Of a stretch of DNA of 64,000 nt, positions 46,812 through 58,363 are shown in pieces. The notes under the pieces are model-generated. The model ran no database searches. It saw only the letters and a list, made by a program, of their open reading frames with translations, and was not told the origin of the DNA. Position 1 is the first letter of the stretch, and each line of letters opens with the position of its first letter. Source of the stretch: Venturia oleaginea (Eukaryota; Ascomycota; Dothideomycetes; Venturiales; Venturiaceae); assembly GCA_013176395.1 (NCBI GenBank), contig JABMLP010000029.1, forward strand, positions 455,162-519,161. The letters are read 5' to 3'. Position numbers and translations under genes: made by a program.

Positions 46812-47043
46812 TGTGATTACCGTATTGTTCCTATTCTGGATAGTCGTATAGGACGTGAGATGGAGTCGCAATAATAAAGAACCTCAACGACGTCTTGGCA
46901 CTCCCGTTTACGCGTTCGGCCTTGCCTGGAGGAGCATCAAAGCTCCCATCGACATCTACCAACCACAACTCACGGGCATACAATTCCATACAGAACACCA
47001 ACAACACCCAGACACCCATCTCCAATACTCACAATACACCATC
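46812..47043. promoter_or_regulatory. Shared divergent promoter of dre4-like and proteasome alpha-3 genes
   Basis: Only 232 bp separate the two divergent start codons, so both promoters must lie here. The segment near the proteasome start is CA-rich (CAACAACACCCAGACACCCA), typical of a fungal 5' UTR. I do not find the yeast PACE element GGTGGCAAA. Confidence 0.5.
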
Positions 47044-47971
47044 ATGTCGAGGCGATACGATTCACGGGTACTGCTTCATTCAATACTCGTACCAAACAAC
47101 AGCACTAACACCAGCCTAGACGACCATCTTCTCCCCCGAAGGCCGTCTCTACCAGGTCGAATACGCCCTCGAAGCCATCTCCCATGCCGGAACTGCCCTT
47201 GGAATCCTAGCCAAAGATGGTATCGTCCTCGCCGCTGAGCGAAAGGTCACAAGCAAGCTATTAGAGCAAGACACATCGGCAGAGAAGCTGTACATACTGA
47301 ATGAGTACGTTCATTCCTCATGCGCATGTCAGCTATTTCAGTTCGTAACCCATCTAACGCTCAATGTGACAGCAATATGATCTGCGCCGTAGCAGGTATG
47401 ACTGCCGATGCCAACATCCTCATAAACTACGCCCGTCAAGCCGCCCAACGTTACCTCCTCACATACAACGAAGACATCCCTTGCGAACAGCTCGTCCGTC
47501 GCCTTTGCGATTTGAAACAAGGATACACACAACACGGTGGTCTGCGACCTTTCGGCGTCTCCTTCATCTACGCCGGATACGATCCTCAACGCCAGTTCCA
47601 GCTCTACCAGTCCAATCCTTCCGGTAATTATGGTGGATGGAAAGCGACGTCAGTGGGTGCGAACAATGCTAGTGCGCAATCGTTGTTGAAGCAGGATTAC
47701 AAGGAAGAATGTGATTTGAAGGAAGCTTGTGGATTGGCGGTGAAGGTGTTGAGCAAGACGATGGATTCGACCAAGTTGAGCTCGGAAAAGAGTAAACAAA
47801 CATTGCCAGATTAATATGAACAATCGCTAACATTGAAAAGTTGAATTCGCAACCGTAGGCAAGACCAAGTCTGGCGAGATCTACCACCACTTGTGGGGCG
47901 CCGAAGAGATCGATGCTCTGTTGAAGGAGCATGGCCTGGGGAAGCCAGTGGACACCGAGAATGAGCAGTAG
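47044..47971 (+). CDS. PRE9: 20S proteasome subunit alpha-3 (PSMA4/Pre9 type)
   Basis: Exons 47044-47067, 47120-47304, 47373-47791 and 47841-47971 splice in frame to 252 residues, the normal size. The N-terminus [20 protein letters not shown] and [13 protein letters not shown] carry the proteasome alpha-type signature. Further family blocks are [56 protein letters not shown] and [20 protein letters not shown]. Alpha subunits form the outer gated rings of the 20S core and are not catalytic. The split 24-nt first exon is unusual but its splice sites (GTACTG..CTAG) are good. Acceptors lie at 47119, 47372 and 47840. It is intact and essentially certain as a family call. Confidence 0.96.
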
Positions 47972-48299
47972 AGAAGGATTTTGGTCGAAGGACCCAGATG
48001 AGCAGCCACACCCGAGAGGTCTGCTCGCGATGATGAAAGGTGGCAAGTCGAGCTGTACAATACCCCAATTGATGGGGAGATGTATTTTGGGAGTTCAATG
48101 GAAATGATCAGTGGTATCTAGTCTGGCGCTACAGGAGCATGGCAAATGGCAATAGAAGAAATGGCATTCATCTAACAGCCTGCTCTGTTCTCCGTGCAGA
48201 CCAGACCAGACCAGATCGGAATTGACCTGCAGAATTCAACCTCGATGGGACCGGTGAGCATTTACTCGTACCAGTTCTTTGCAGATCACAACTTCAGCA

Positions 48300-48790
48300 C
48301 TATCTAGCCTCCTTGTCCTCTACGTGAGTAACAAATAGCCCATCAAACGTCCCAAAGCTTTCCATCATTTTTCGGAAAAGCTTCTCCCCCAGTTCCTCGT
48401 CCCCGTCGCACCATTCAATAACCCTCTCAATGAAAGGCCTCACATCATGCCCTCTCGATTGAGTACGCGGCCAATCCGAAGCAAACACAACGCCGTCTCC
48501 ATTTCGCATCCTCAAAAAAGCCCTTGTCAAAGACTCAAAGTCCTCGAAACCCGAGTCGTTGGAGAAGAGATATGGTGCCGAGGTTTCGACAGAAACGTTG
48601 CTATCTTCTATCATACAGCTCAGAGCATCCCGACCTGGTTATTGATTGGCTGCTGGATCCAATGGTAAGAGTGAAGGGGAGGCAAAATGTTCCAGTACGA
48701 TTTTGACATCTTGGAGGTCGGGGAGGAGGGGTTGGATGTGATCAAGTATTGCCATATCAGCATACAACCCAATCGACTTCAACGCTCATT
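48300..48790 (-). pseudogene. Amidohydrolase (metal-dependent hydrolase) fragment
   Basis: The minus strand reads LLPDLQDVKIVLEHFASPS, then a TAA (AANQ-stop-PGRDAL), then NVSVETSAPYLFSND and VVFASDWPRTQ, and ends with VRPFIERVIEWCDGDEELGE. The DHFASP and ASDWPHTQ blocks are typical of the amidohydrolase-2 TIM barrel, the latter with the metal-binding Asp. Here the first reads EHFASP, losing the usual Asp-His. Only the C-terminal half of a barrel is present, with no start. It is a relic, next to another relic. Confidence 0.65.
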
Positions 48791-48899
48791 CATGCATTTT
48801 TCATCATACTAGATGACTTTATATGCTCCGAACGCGTAAGAACTGAGATGAGGTCAACACGGAGATAAATAGGATACGTAACACATTCAAGAAACACAA

Positions 48900-49735
48900 T
48901 CACTCATCAAAGAGCACTAGGCAACGCACCTCGATCAAATGGCGCCTCGGTACTATATGAAGAGCATTGCCGTCCTCGAAAGCACCATGTGCCATGCCTA
49001 GAGTACCCATAGTTCTAGACGTTTCATTGCCATTGCCATTGCCCGCTGAGTAAAAATCGACGAAGATCAGAGCTTCATCCGGCGCAAGGTTGCTAACGTA
49101 GTAGAAGTACAAGTGCGAGGAGTACTTGAGGGCGGTAAAATGTGTTTTGTAGTTGTTGCGAGTGTAGATGGGCACCGTGTAACAGGAGCGCACGAAGGTA
49201 AGATACGTGAATCAACCAGTGCAAGTGGCTACTGTCTCACCACATCGCCAACTGGCCGCCATACATTGACGATACCCCACCGTTTGAAAATCCAGCGATC
49301 CGCCTCGTTATCCCCAAGCACGCGTCGCAAATTCACTGCGGCGGTCTCGGCGTCGTTATCCATATGTAAGTTTGGAAGTGGCTTCGCCGAGAATTTGTAA
49401 GGGTCAAGGAGGTTGGTATCCTGTGCTGGAGTAGGCCATGAACGTACTAAAGCATTGACAGAGAGAGGAGTAAGAGAAAAGTCTAATGATACCTTGTCGA
49501 TCCGCCGATGATGAAGGTTAAATGTGATTGAAGTCACTGCACCGGTCTTTTCCTTGACCATCTGAGCGCACTCCTCAAAATACTGCTCGCCGACAAAGGC
49601 CTCGGCTGCGAGCAACTTGTCCCCGGACAGCACCGAAGGAGCATACACCCACTCAACACCCTCGGAAGCCAGCGTCGTTGGTGGTTCGAAGCAGCGGAAA
49701 TCTGCTTTGTGGGAGTGTTCAATGGATCTTGTCAT
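48900..49735 (-). pseudogene. AsaB/CmcJ-like oxidoreductase relic
   Basis: From MTRSIEHSHKADFRCFEPP at 49735 the frame gives a fungal AsaB/CmcJ-like protein: AVTSITFNLHHRRIDKVS, then NDAETAAVNLRRVLGDNEAD, then WGIVNVWRPVGD. A TAG follows (VVRQ-stop-PLALVDSR), and the expected continuation, LYFYYVSNLAPDEALIFVDF, lies in another frame down to the stop at 48900. One nonsense codon plus one indel near 49200 best explain this. A GTGAGA..CAAG intron could bypass both, but it would delete conserved-looking residues. Relatives occur in secondary-metabolite clusters as putative hydroxylases or desaturases. Confidence 0.6.
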
Positions 49736-50160
49736 GGTCTGCCCCTTGGGACTCGATATGAGATAGCATTTCATGAGCTTCTTAACGTTTCCTATGAACA
49801 CATTAGATACCAAGGCTGATGATGAGTTCAAAGATAACAATGGCTATGCTGAATGGATGTTAACGCACTCATTCTCCCTTCCAATCTAGAAGGTTTGGAG
49901 TGAATGGATTGTCACCAAACCCAAGTGGTTGTGGTTTGGGGTGATGTTTGATGATGTTTTTGTTTTGTGGAAAAGCTCCGGGTCCAACCGAATATAGTAC
50001 GTTCCTAGCGGGGCAATATAAAGAGCACAGAGCCTCCTACTTGTGACGGTGATACTCGAGAACAACAATAACAACAACACAGCTTCACGGCCAATACATC
50101 TGTATAAATACCCATACCACTTGTACTATTCTTGTATGACATTTCACACCCATTACTACC
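49736..50160. other. Divergent intergenic region
   Basis: This lies between the AsaB-like relic and the RGG-box gene. Non-coding. It holds AACAACAATAACAACAACA near 50060, probably 5' UTR of the RGG gene. Confidence 0.4.
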
Positions 50161-51507
50161 ATGGAGACGTCAAGATGGGCAACCCCTGCCCCAGCAGAGC
50201 CATCCCCGGTTCAAGCAGCCGTGCCAGTACAAGAGGAACCCACTCCGCAGTACGAGAATACCATGCTAGAAACCCCATCATACGACCTATCTTTGGACGA
50301 ATTTGCCCAGACTCGCCCGCCGGATGACCTATTCGACGACGACTTCACGCCTCTCGAAAACTCAGAGCCGATACCCGACCCCGCGCCCTCGATTCCAGAA
50401 CCCACCTTCACGCGAGAACCACCACGAGGGCCTAGGAATCCAGGTGGACGAGGCAGGGGGAGAGGTGGGAACAATCAACACAACCATGGGCAGAATCATA
50501 CTGCACCGCATGGCAATGCACCAGCACCAGCAGCTTCAACCGCCCCTCCAGCGGCCCCAACTAAGGACCAAAATGCCAAGAGCGACTCTGCACCACCCGA
50601 GATAGATTCTTCCAATCCTGCAGCCCAGACCGCAGAATCAGCAGCATTAAAACCAACAGCAGTCCGAGGCGATCGCTCTGCAACAGGCGGCACGAAAAAG
50701 GCCAAACTCACCGAGACAGAATTAAACGAAAAACTCGCTGCAATGTCTCTCAAGAACAAGGAACTCCAGCTCGCGCACGAACGTTCACAAAAGGACCAAG
50801 AGGTCTTTGAGGCTCGGGAAGCAATCGCGGCGCAAAAGCGAAAGGAAGAGAGAGTGAATAGGACACAAATGATGGGTGAGCGCGAAAAGAACCGACAGAG
50901 AAAGCTCCAGGTCATGGGTGGAAGAGAATGGGATATGGAGAAGAATGAAGAGGATTTCAAAGATGAGAGCCGAAAGTCGAGGAGAGGCGCGCATGGAGGT
51001 GTCACAGGTGGTATTGCACTAAGTTTGGCATCGAGTCGATATGCTCAAGAAACTCCTGTCGATGAGAGTTTGGACGGCTATCATGGTTCTGACCGTGGTG
51101 GACGTGGCGATCGAGGACGTGGCAGGGGAAGAGGCAGAGGACGTGGTGATAGGGGTGGACGCGGAGGACGAGAAAATAGACAAGCGCAAGAACGACCGCA
51201 GCAAGTTCAAGCACCGCTGAAACCGTCGGATTTCCCTGAACTACCAGCCAATTTAAAGCCCAAGTCAGCCGAACCGACGGTTAAACCACCAGCCCAGCTT
51301 TCCTTCCCTAAGAAGCCAACAGCTGAAAAGAAAACCGAGGTCGATTCTAAAGATACACCCGAGACGCTAAAAGAGAGCGCAAAAGAGACACCCCAAGACG
51401 CAGCAGGACGACCGAAGGTCATCACACAACAAAGTTTCGGCTTCAGCACGACAGACAAGAGGAGTTGGGCGGATCAGGTCGACGAGGGGGTTACTAGTCC
51501 AACCTGA
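50161..51507 (+). CDS. RGG-box protein, probable RNA-binding
   Basis: A single exon encodes 448 residues. The N-terminal 90 residues are acidic and Pro-rich. A first RGG cluster (PGGRGRGRGGNN) lies near residue 95 and a larger one (DRGGRGDRGRGRGRGRGRGD) near residue 310. Between them lies a charged helix (about residues 175-270, ELNEKLAAMSLKNKELQLAH). The C-terminus is Lys/Pro/Glu-rich and ends with QSFGFSTTDKRSWADQVDE. RGG boxes bind RNA and are arginine-methylation targets, which suggests a role in mRNA metabolism. No RRM or other folded domain is seen. I do not recognise a named ortholog. Confidence 0.8.
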   Translation: METSRWATPAPAEPSPVQAAVPVQEEPTPQYENTMLETPSYDLSLDEFAQTRPPDDLFDDDFTPLENSEPIPDPAPSIPEPTFTREPPRGPRNPGGRGRGRGGNNQHNHGQNHTAPHGNAPAPAASTAPPAAPTKDQNAKSDSAPPEIDSSNPAAQTAESAALKPTAVRGDRSATGGTKKAKLTETELNEKLAAMSLKNKELQLAHERSQKDQEVFEAREAIAAQKRKEERVNRTQMMGEREKNRQRKLQVMGGREWDMEKNEEDFKDESRKSRRGAHGGVTGGIALSLASSRYAQETPVDESLDGYHGSDRGGRGDRGRGRGRGRGRGDRGGRGGRENRQAQERPQQVQAPLKPSDFPELPANLKPKSAEPTVKPPAQLSFPKKPTAEKKTEVDSKDTPETLKESAKETPQDAAGRPKVITQQSFGFSTTDKRSWADQVDEGVTSPT

Positions 51508-53182
51508 ACTCAGTTTTGATGTACTATTTTGTATTACATGAGGAAGCAGGGTTCTTCATCACCCCCTGTTTGCAATTGGACACTTCTTGCAGACTCGCTG
51601 CTGAAGCTTACCTATGCTAAGAGGTGAGGTCAAAAAAGCGTACGTTGTCATGGTAGCGTTGGTATTGGATTGGATTGGATTGGGTGTGATACCCTTGAAC
51701 ATTGGTATGCTTGCTTGGGTAGTCTCTCGTGGACAAAAAAAGAAGAATTGGAAGACCTTGGCCGTTTCGCCGTGAGTGATGTGAGTGATGTGAGTGATGT
51801 GCGCTACTGTTTCGCGCGTGTATGATCTTTAAGGAGACAGAAACAGTAAAAGATTTACAGGTTCGACGTGATATCGCTGTCTCTCTGTCGATTCGTGTCC
51901 AATGCTTACTTCGGTGTGATCAATACCTTACATTGTGATGGATGATGCTGCATTTCTGGAAATTTTGGATCCATGATTCTGTTAGACACTATCTTATCGA
52001 TGTTGATCTTGAACCATGAGGTTCGCCTTGGAGTGTGTTGATTATTAACGGGTATGAATAACGAGGTGACAGGGTAGGTATGGTATGGTATGATTTTGTA
52101 CACTTCAAGAATACCGACTCCTTATATCGACCACACCTTTATAAGTCCTGACTTCTTGATTGGCCCCTTTTCTCTTCCTATAGATCTCTCGCATTCATGC
52201 GTCTCCTTGGGGTCTTCGTTTCTCAAGGGCGAAGTATCTTCTTTTCTTGTCTAGGTAACTTGATCTGCTGAAATTCGATGTTGAATTTGTGGATGGGGAT
52301 GACGGCGGTGGGATGATGGTGTATATTAATCACTATTGCCGTCTATTCAGATTCTTTATATCTTTGGGTTTTATCATGTTATTATTACTAATAGTACTTG
52401 AACGAGACTTGATTAGGGCTAGAAGTACTAACTTTGAGGAAGTCTGTGGTCGAGGTGAAAATACTTAGAATAGGTTCTTAGGTCGAGAAGGCTATATTTC
52501 TTCTCTAAGTACCCATCCTTTGTTATAGAGAAAGAGAATATCGACTGGTGGCAGTGTTGATTTAGGGGTATAGTTTTCGGCTGCAAGGAAAGTATAAACG
52601 GGACGATAAGAATATCGCGACGGGCGATTTATCGCTATCTATAGATGGTTTCGAATTTGTTTACAAGTATAAACTTCGTTCTCTTTTATTCCTTCTATCT
52701 TTATAAAGTTATTGATGTAGAGGAAGAGGTAGGTGTTCGGAGTATTTAAGTAATTCAAGACGAGAGCTTCTCTCCGCAATCTCTTCGGCGAAACTATTTG
52801 ATGGAGAGAGGAAAAAGAGGATTAGGAGAGAGAGATGTTTTTATAGGATCCTCGGTCGACAAGGAAGGAAAGGGCTTGATGACTGGATAGTGGTTGAATC
52901 GTGAGAGAAGCTAACCCTCGATCGATTTTTGTCAATGACGCTGAATCTAAACGGGAATTTCAGTTTGTATTTATCCCATCACAGGAGATGGATGTCGCTT
53001 GAGGATGTGAAGATTGCAATGGAAAAGAAGTGCATGTTTTTTCAACATAGTTTTGTGTTCAAAGATTTCCCAACCCAAGATCGCGACCAAAAAGCCAGTG
53101 ATCTTATCCCAGTGGCAACCAAGGAAGTCATCTTTTCTTTCCCGCCTGGTATGTAGCCAAGTCCTCATTCTAGCCACCAGAT
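51508..53182. other. Intergenic, no supported gene
   Basis: Three copies of GTGAGTGAT occur near 51772-51798. 52.2-52.9 kb is AT-rich with no frames of note. A 75-codon plus frame at 52929 has no motif and overlaps only the 3' flank of the next minus-strand gene. Confidence 0.4.
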
Positions 53183-53569
53183 CTACTTCGTCGCATCCTC
53201 AGCAAATCTCTGGATATCACTCTCCTCCTTCCCATGCTTCGCATCTCTCTGATGTCCCTTGGCAGCAGGCTGATTGGCCCCCTGATGCAACCTCTTGCTC
53301 TCAATGCTTGCTGGTAGTTGGTCTCCTGTTCCTGAAATTACCTCGCCTGTAGCACCGATATCCCTTGTTCCGCGAGAAATATCAATGGGGTTGTCTGCAG
53401 CCGATTGCAGGTTTGGATCGCCGAGGCCCTGGTTGTTTGTTTCGTCCACTTGGTCGGGGCGAGGGACGGAGGGGATGAGGTTCAATTTCCCGGCGTCGTT
53501 GGGAATCTTGGTGCCGTCTTTGGCCATGTCGAAGAGGTCTCCGCCTTTGTGTGCATCTTCGGAAGACAT
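53183..53569 (-). CDS. Small hydrophilic hypothetical protein, 128 residues
   Basis: This is an uninterrupted single-exon frame. The product is highly hydrophilic and rich in Asp, Gly, Asn, Lys and Gln (for example DNPIDISRGTRDIGATGEVI and HQRDAKHGKEESDIQRFAED). It has no signal peptide, membrane segment or Cys, so it is probably disordered. The ATG lies just upstream of a plausible SEDAHKGGDLFDMAKDGTK start. Small disordered proteins of this kind are common in fungi, sometimes stress-linked, but nothing here proves a role. The strong hydrophilic bias argues against a chance frame. Confidence 0.6.
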   Translation of the reverse strand: MSSEDAHKGGDLFDMAKDGTKIPNDAGKLNLIPSVPRPDQVDETNNQGLGDPNLQSAADNPIDISRGTRDIGATGEVISGTGDQLPASIESKRLHQGANQPAAKGHQRDAKHGKEESDIQRFAEDATK

Positions 53570-54405
53570 TTTAATTGTGTGGTGTTTTGAGGGATTGTAG
53601 TTGAATGTAGAAGTGAAGGTTTGGGTGATTCTTCCTTTGGACGTGAGATATATTGTCGTGGAGAAGGCAGTCTGGAACGTGTTCTGTCAACCCGACTTGG
53701 AAGAGTATGTATTGACATCAATTGGACGTCATTAGAGAGATGTTATGACAATGGTGGAGCAGCGAGGGGACGACGTGACGACATTCCCACTGAACTTCCT
53801 ATAGTAGTTCAGGGTTCGCAAACCGTGATGGGGGAAATGGTTAGCTATTCTTTACATGTCCTCTACGTCCCTGAAGAAAGAATAGATGGCATGATAAACA
53901 AGTGGTAGAAAAATGGGGTGAATGTCGTGGAGAGTAATGGAATCGACACTTCCTCTCATGGCTTGGCTTCTGTTCCATATTCATCTGGACCAATGGCATA
54001 GTGAGAAGAAGAGAGAAGGCTGAAACGCAGATCCTCAGCAGCGCGTCTATTGGACGTCGGAAGGCGATTTTGGCCGATATGATATGCCATTCGAGGCAGT
54101 GTCGATCCTACGCCGTCTGCGAGGAGAGGCCGCCCCCGGTGAGGAATTTTGAGCAAGGCTGGGTCTATCCAAATCTTCCGTGCAGACTCGGGACTATACA
54201 TGCTCGTCTATATATTGTATTGGAGTTGTTGATGCAGGTACATGGGAATATGGTTCGCCCGAAGCGAAGCGGAAGGGAGGGCAAGTAGAGGGGTTGTGAT
54301 TAGCTTGAGACGTTCATGACATATTATAATCACGCCTTTCATGCCATAAACAATACCACCAAATACACAAGCTCCCCCTATATACCCTGACAAAATTGAT
54401 ACACC
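53570..54405. other. Divergent intergenic region
   Basis: This separates the small hydrophilic gene from the BSD-domain gene. It is non-coding, and no element can be named. Confidence 0.4.
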
Positions 54406-55818
54406 ATGGACACTGCCTATGAACATCTCCAAGAGACGCTCGCTGCCGAGGAAGCGGAGCCCAAGGACGACCAAACACCACAACCCAGCCTCAACGCTGA
54501 GTTCCAGGATGCTTACAAAGCCTTTTCGAGCAGTCCTTGGGGATCAAGACTGGGAGGTTTATGGGGCACTGTTAAGAAGCAGGTATGGTACAGCTGTATC
54601 GCGAGACAGTCCGGATGTATTTGCATGTGCTCACACGACATAAGGGTGGACATTACTATGAGGAAGCTCAAAAGGAGTACACTGTCGCCAGCACTACTGC
54701 GTCGAAAGGCATCAACGAGCTTCTTACACGTACGCGCGGTATATCTCTATCCCAACCAAATCCCGAACCAACATCTACATCAGAGGGTGCAGACAAAACC
54801 GAGGACACCACAGCTGAGGCCTCAAGCTCCAAGGAACCCCCACATCCCGATCGACCTGAAAGCCTCCCACAAGACATTGTAAAAGAAGCAACTGGAATGG
54901 TGGCAAGATTTCGAGCTGAGGCAGCAAATCGACTCAAGGACATCCAGAAGGCAGAAGATGCGGCAGATGAGGCACTCCTTAAGTTTGGCACGAATATCAC
55001 AAACTTCCTGAAAGATGCCGTACAAATCGCTCCTCCATCAGAAGAAGAGGTGGATAGTGGCAATTCGGAGGTTCTATTTGCAAGCAAGGACGCCGAGGGA
55101 AAGCGAGTTATACACACCACACGATTCGATGCGCAATTACACGTTATACACTGCAGCCTGGATAGCTTTATGAAGGATCCGGCAAGCTCGGAGTACGAAC
55201 CTTGGGCAAAGGAGTTCAACGTGGAGAAGCATACTGAAGATGTCGCGAAGCACTTGGAGCAGTACGATGAATTGAGACGTGCCATAGAGGAACTTGTCCC
55301 GGAGAAAGTTGAATACAGTCTATTCTGGACTCGATACTACTTCCTGAGACACATCATTGAGTCGGAGGAGAAGAGGCGGAAAGATTTACTCAAAGGTCAG
55401 CCCCTTCTCATCAGCAAGCGAATTCAGCTAACATGCCACAGGTGCAGCATCAAACAACGAAGAAGAAGTCGCATGGGATGAAGACTCTGAAGAAGAAGAA
55501 GCAGAATCTGAAGACGAAGAGTCCGAAGAGGAGGACTCTGATGAAGAAGATTCCGACGACGAAGAGTCTGCCACACCAAAGAATATTACAGGCTCGACCA
55601 CCACGCTTAAGAAACCCCAGCAAGCGCCACAACCCGCCAAAAAGAAGGATGAAGACAGTGCAACCCTGAAGCCTGAACAAAGAAGGTCACAAGACCTCAA
55701 TTCGACTGCTGGTAGCGATGTATCCTACGATATTGTCAGTGGAGCCTCGAGTCGTACACCAGGTAGCCCGAGGGAAGCTGTAAAGGAAGAGGAAAGCGAC
55801 GAGGAGGACTGGGAGTAG
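54406..55818 (+). CDS. BSD-domain protein
   Basis: Exons 54406-54582, 54645-55395 and 55442-55818 give 434 residues. The N-terminus holds [18 protein letters not shown] followed by a helical region. The BSD domain lies at about residues 255-310, [20 protein letters not shown] to [15 protein letters not shown], with the Phe-Trp pair that gives the fold its name. The tail is strongly acidic (runs of Glu, Asp and Ser) and ends EEDWE. BSD domains occur in TFIIH p62-like factors, synapse-associated proteins and DOS2-like fungal proteins; this single-BSD, acidic-tail layout is nearest the last group. The first intron's acceptor (ATAAG) is weak but keeps the frame. The gene is intact. Confidence 0.85.
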
Positions 55819-56137
55819 ACTTTCGCGTGCATGTGATGAGCATTCTTATTGGCGTTCTGCCGTCGGCAAATCGTGCGTTTGCCCTGCTGTTGTATCTGTG
55901 GGTGTATTGTGCTTTTGGATTTTCCCCAGGCTAATACCATTTTAATCCTTTGAAGTAGCACTAGATCTATTGAATGGAGTCCTCCCACCTTGGAATTGCA
56001 CGACTTTTTCGTTTCTAGTGAGTAGGTTTTTGATTATGACGTTCTCTCTCATATATATACCAGAGAGAGATAAATGGCGAGAAACAGGTTGAGAGGGTGT
56101 ATGTCTTTGTCCAGTTTGCTCATCAGATATCGCGACA
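55819..56137. other. 3' flank of the BSD-domain gene
   Basis: Non-coding, with a short AT-microsatellite-like CTCATATATATACCAGAGAG near 56050. Confidence 0.35.
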
Positions 56138-57426
56138 TCAGGACAATAACATCCAAGACCTCCCATCATGATCAAACAACCCCGTCCACCATCCCCCCTC
56201 CTCCCCAAAATCAACCAACCCCCGCTCCCGCCGCCCCCTCACAACTTGCCCCCCACAAAACACCCACTCCCCCACACAAGACGTATGCATATCCCTCCCC
56301 CTCCCCCTCGCAACGTCCAAATCCTCACCATAAAAATCATGATAATCAGGCCCGTCATCGTACCTCACCTGAAACACCACATTTCGCACACTCTGCACCA
56401 ACAGCTCTAGAGGAGTTTTGGTAAATATACGTGGTAATTTCGTGCCTGTGAAGTAGTTTTGATGGCCCCATTCACGGTGTTTTTGTTTGTTGTGGAGTTT
56501 TATTTGGATTTGGGGAGGGTGGGGTTGTGAGGGCGAGGGAGTGGAGACCGGATGGCCAAATTATTGTTTCTTCGTTTTCTCTGCTCGGGGAACGGATTTG
56601 GAGGGTTTTCAGGGTTTGGGCGGTGATGGGTGTGTCGATAATATCTAGTGTTTTTAGAGGGGGCATGTAGGTGGTGTCTTTCTTTGATCTGCGGTTTGGG
56701 TTGGGGCTGGAATAAGTCACGGCGTCGCCGCGGATGTGGAGGGATGTTAGGGATGGGCTTTTTGAGAGGATGAAGTCGATTAGGGGGGATGTATTTGATA
56801 GGGGGCGGTTGGGGATGTAGAGGTCGCCCCAATCCCACATGATTTGTGCAGGTGGGTGAGGAGGCCGTGGTTGGCAAACCGGGCAAATAGATTGCGTAGA
56901 AGAGTTACGTTTTAGGTCGAGTATCTTGTTGGGGCCATTCGTGTTGCTAGAATGCCTACTAATGAACGGAGTTGTTTTTGGGGGCTTTGGACGGCTGCTA
57001 GTGCTGAGCGGAGGGTACGGAAGTTGTTGGCATGATATTGAGTATCGTGATCGCGTCCTGGGACGATGGTTTGAACTCCGAGATGGGGGTTAAGATCCAA
57101 GTTCTTGATGGCTTCACATTCCGCCCTCATTTCCTCCAAGACACCTACGCTGCGTTTGTTATGTCTACATTCCCGTCCTTCACAGCTGGTGGTCCTGAAA
57201 TCCTCAGCTCCTGGAATTCAGGCAGGTTCTTCATGACCGGGGCGAGTTGTTGGGTATCCTCCCTTCGACTCCAGTTTCGCATTTGGTGTTGGTAGCAGTC
57301 AACAACGTAAGTATCCACTATATCCTCAAAGACATTCCGCTCCAGCAAAGCGGCGAGCCGTAATACGGCGAGTAGCCTGTGGACATCGGGCCTCCTTAGA
57401 CGAAACTCCCAAGTGAATAATTGCAT
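56138..57426 (-). pseudogene. F-box/LRR-like gene relic
   Basis: The minus strand contains several protein-like blocks in different frames. In order they are HRLLAVLRLAALLERNVFED, an acidic EEMRAECEAIKNLDLNPHLG, LLRNLFARFANHGLLTHLHK, the leucine-rich SPSLTSLHIRGDAVTYSS, and LKTLDIIDTPITAQTLKTLQ. A VFQVRYDDGPDYHDFYGED block lies near the 3' end. A stop (RYST-stop-NVTL) and at least two frame changes separate them, with no good splice sites to bridge all of them. The leucine spacing suggests an F-box/LRR-type protein. A multi-intron live gene is possible but less likely. Confidence 0.45.
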
Positions 57427-58363
57427 ACCTCTTATCTATATTGTCATTTGAACCAATTCCTCTCAACTGCGTGAGTAAAACTGTTTGACAATGGCAATGT
57501 GGATAAAAAGTATGAAATGAATACAGAGCCGGCACTTTTTAATAGCTGATCTCGCAACTTTTCTCTGGTAAGACAAATCAGCGATACAAGTAGGCTAGAG
57601 ATCTCGACCTGCAGCCAAGGTACGGAGTCGAAGGATAGTAAGTCTCAAGATACCGTATTCTATGCGGGCCGCTGCGGTCATCAATGGCGAGGCTGGGGTG
57701 GTCGTGGCAGTTATGGACGCTGTGAGCTGGATTGAAACATTCCTATCTTCAATGAGACTGGTGACAAAAAGAAGCAGCCCTCAGCAACAGAGACGACGTC
57801 TTTTGACGAAATAGGCATGTCTCAAGGTGTGTTCCAGGTGTACCAAAGTATGGTGAGGTATAAGATGGGATGATATGCGTCGCCAGAATCCATCCGAGTG
57901 GCTGAGCTAGACGTCGACTCGTTTCATTAGGGCGGTCCCGAGGTCGTCAATTGTCCCGTCGCTATAGGCAGGGATATTCGGGGCGTGGTTCTTGCAAACA
58001 ACGTTTTATGCCACCATCTCAGGCGAAGTTGGTTTTGGCTTGCCGAGTAGGCTGACGATGGGCTAAGAATAAGAAGCCCAGCCATCAGGAAGGAATTCCG
58101 TGAGGTTGACATTCTCCTCTCTGCTGAGCTGATGTGTAGGCTGTTGAGCATTGATGCCGACGCGTACTCGTACAAGCATAGCCCCCAGGGCTGTCACCAC
58201 CTTCGAAGGCTCATTGCTTGTCCCGAGACCGAGATATAAACTACAAAACGAGGCATGTTACCAGGACACTCCGTCGCGAAGCCAATCACTCCGACATAAA
58301 CTATATGCCGCTGTAACCACCCACATCCCCACACAGGAAGAGCCAATCGACGACAAAATCACC
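57427..58363. other. Intergenic, no supported gene
   Basis: Non-coding spacer upstream of the conserved hypothetical gene. Frames at 57927 (minus) and 58151 (plus) have no motif. Confidence 0.35.

Noticed and set aside
50496..51005. 169-codon minus-strand frame
   Set aside because: Shadow of the RGG-box gene.
54668..55285. 205-codon minus-strand frame
   Set aside because: Shadow of the BSD-domain gene, Ser/Ala-rich from reversed Glu/Ala codons.
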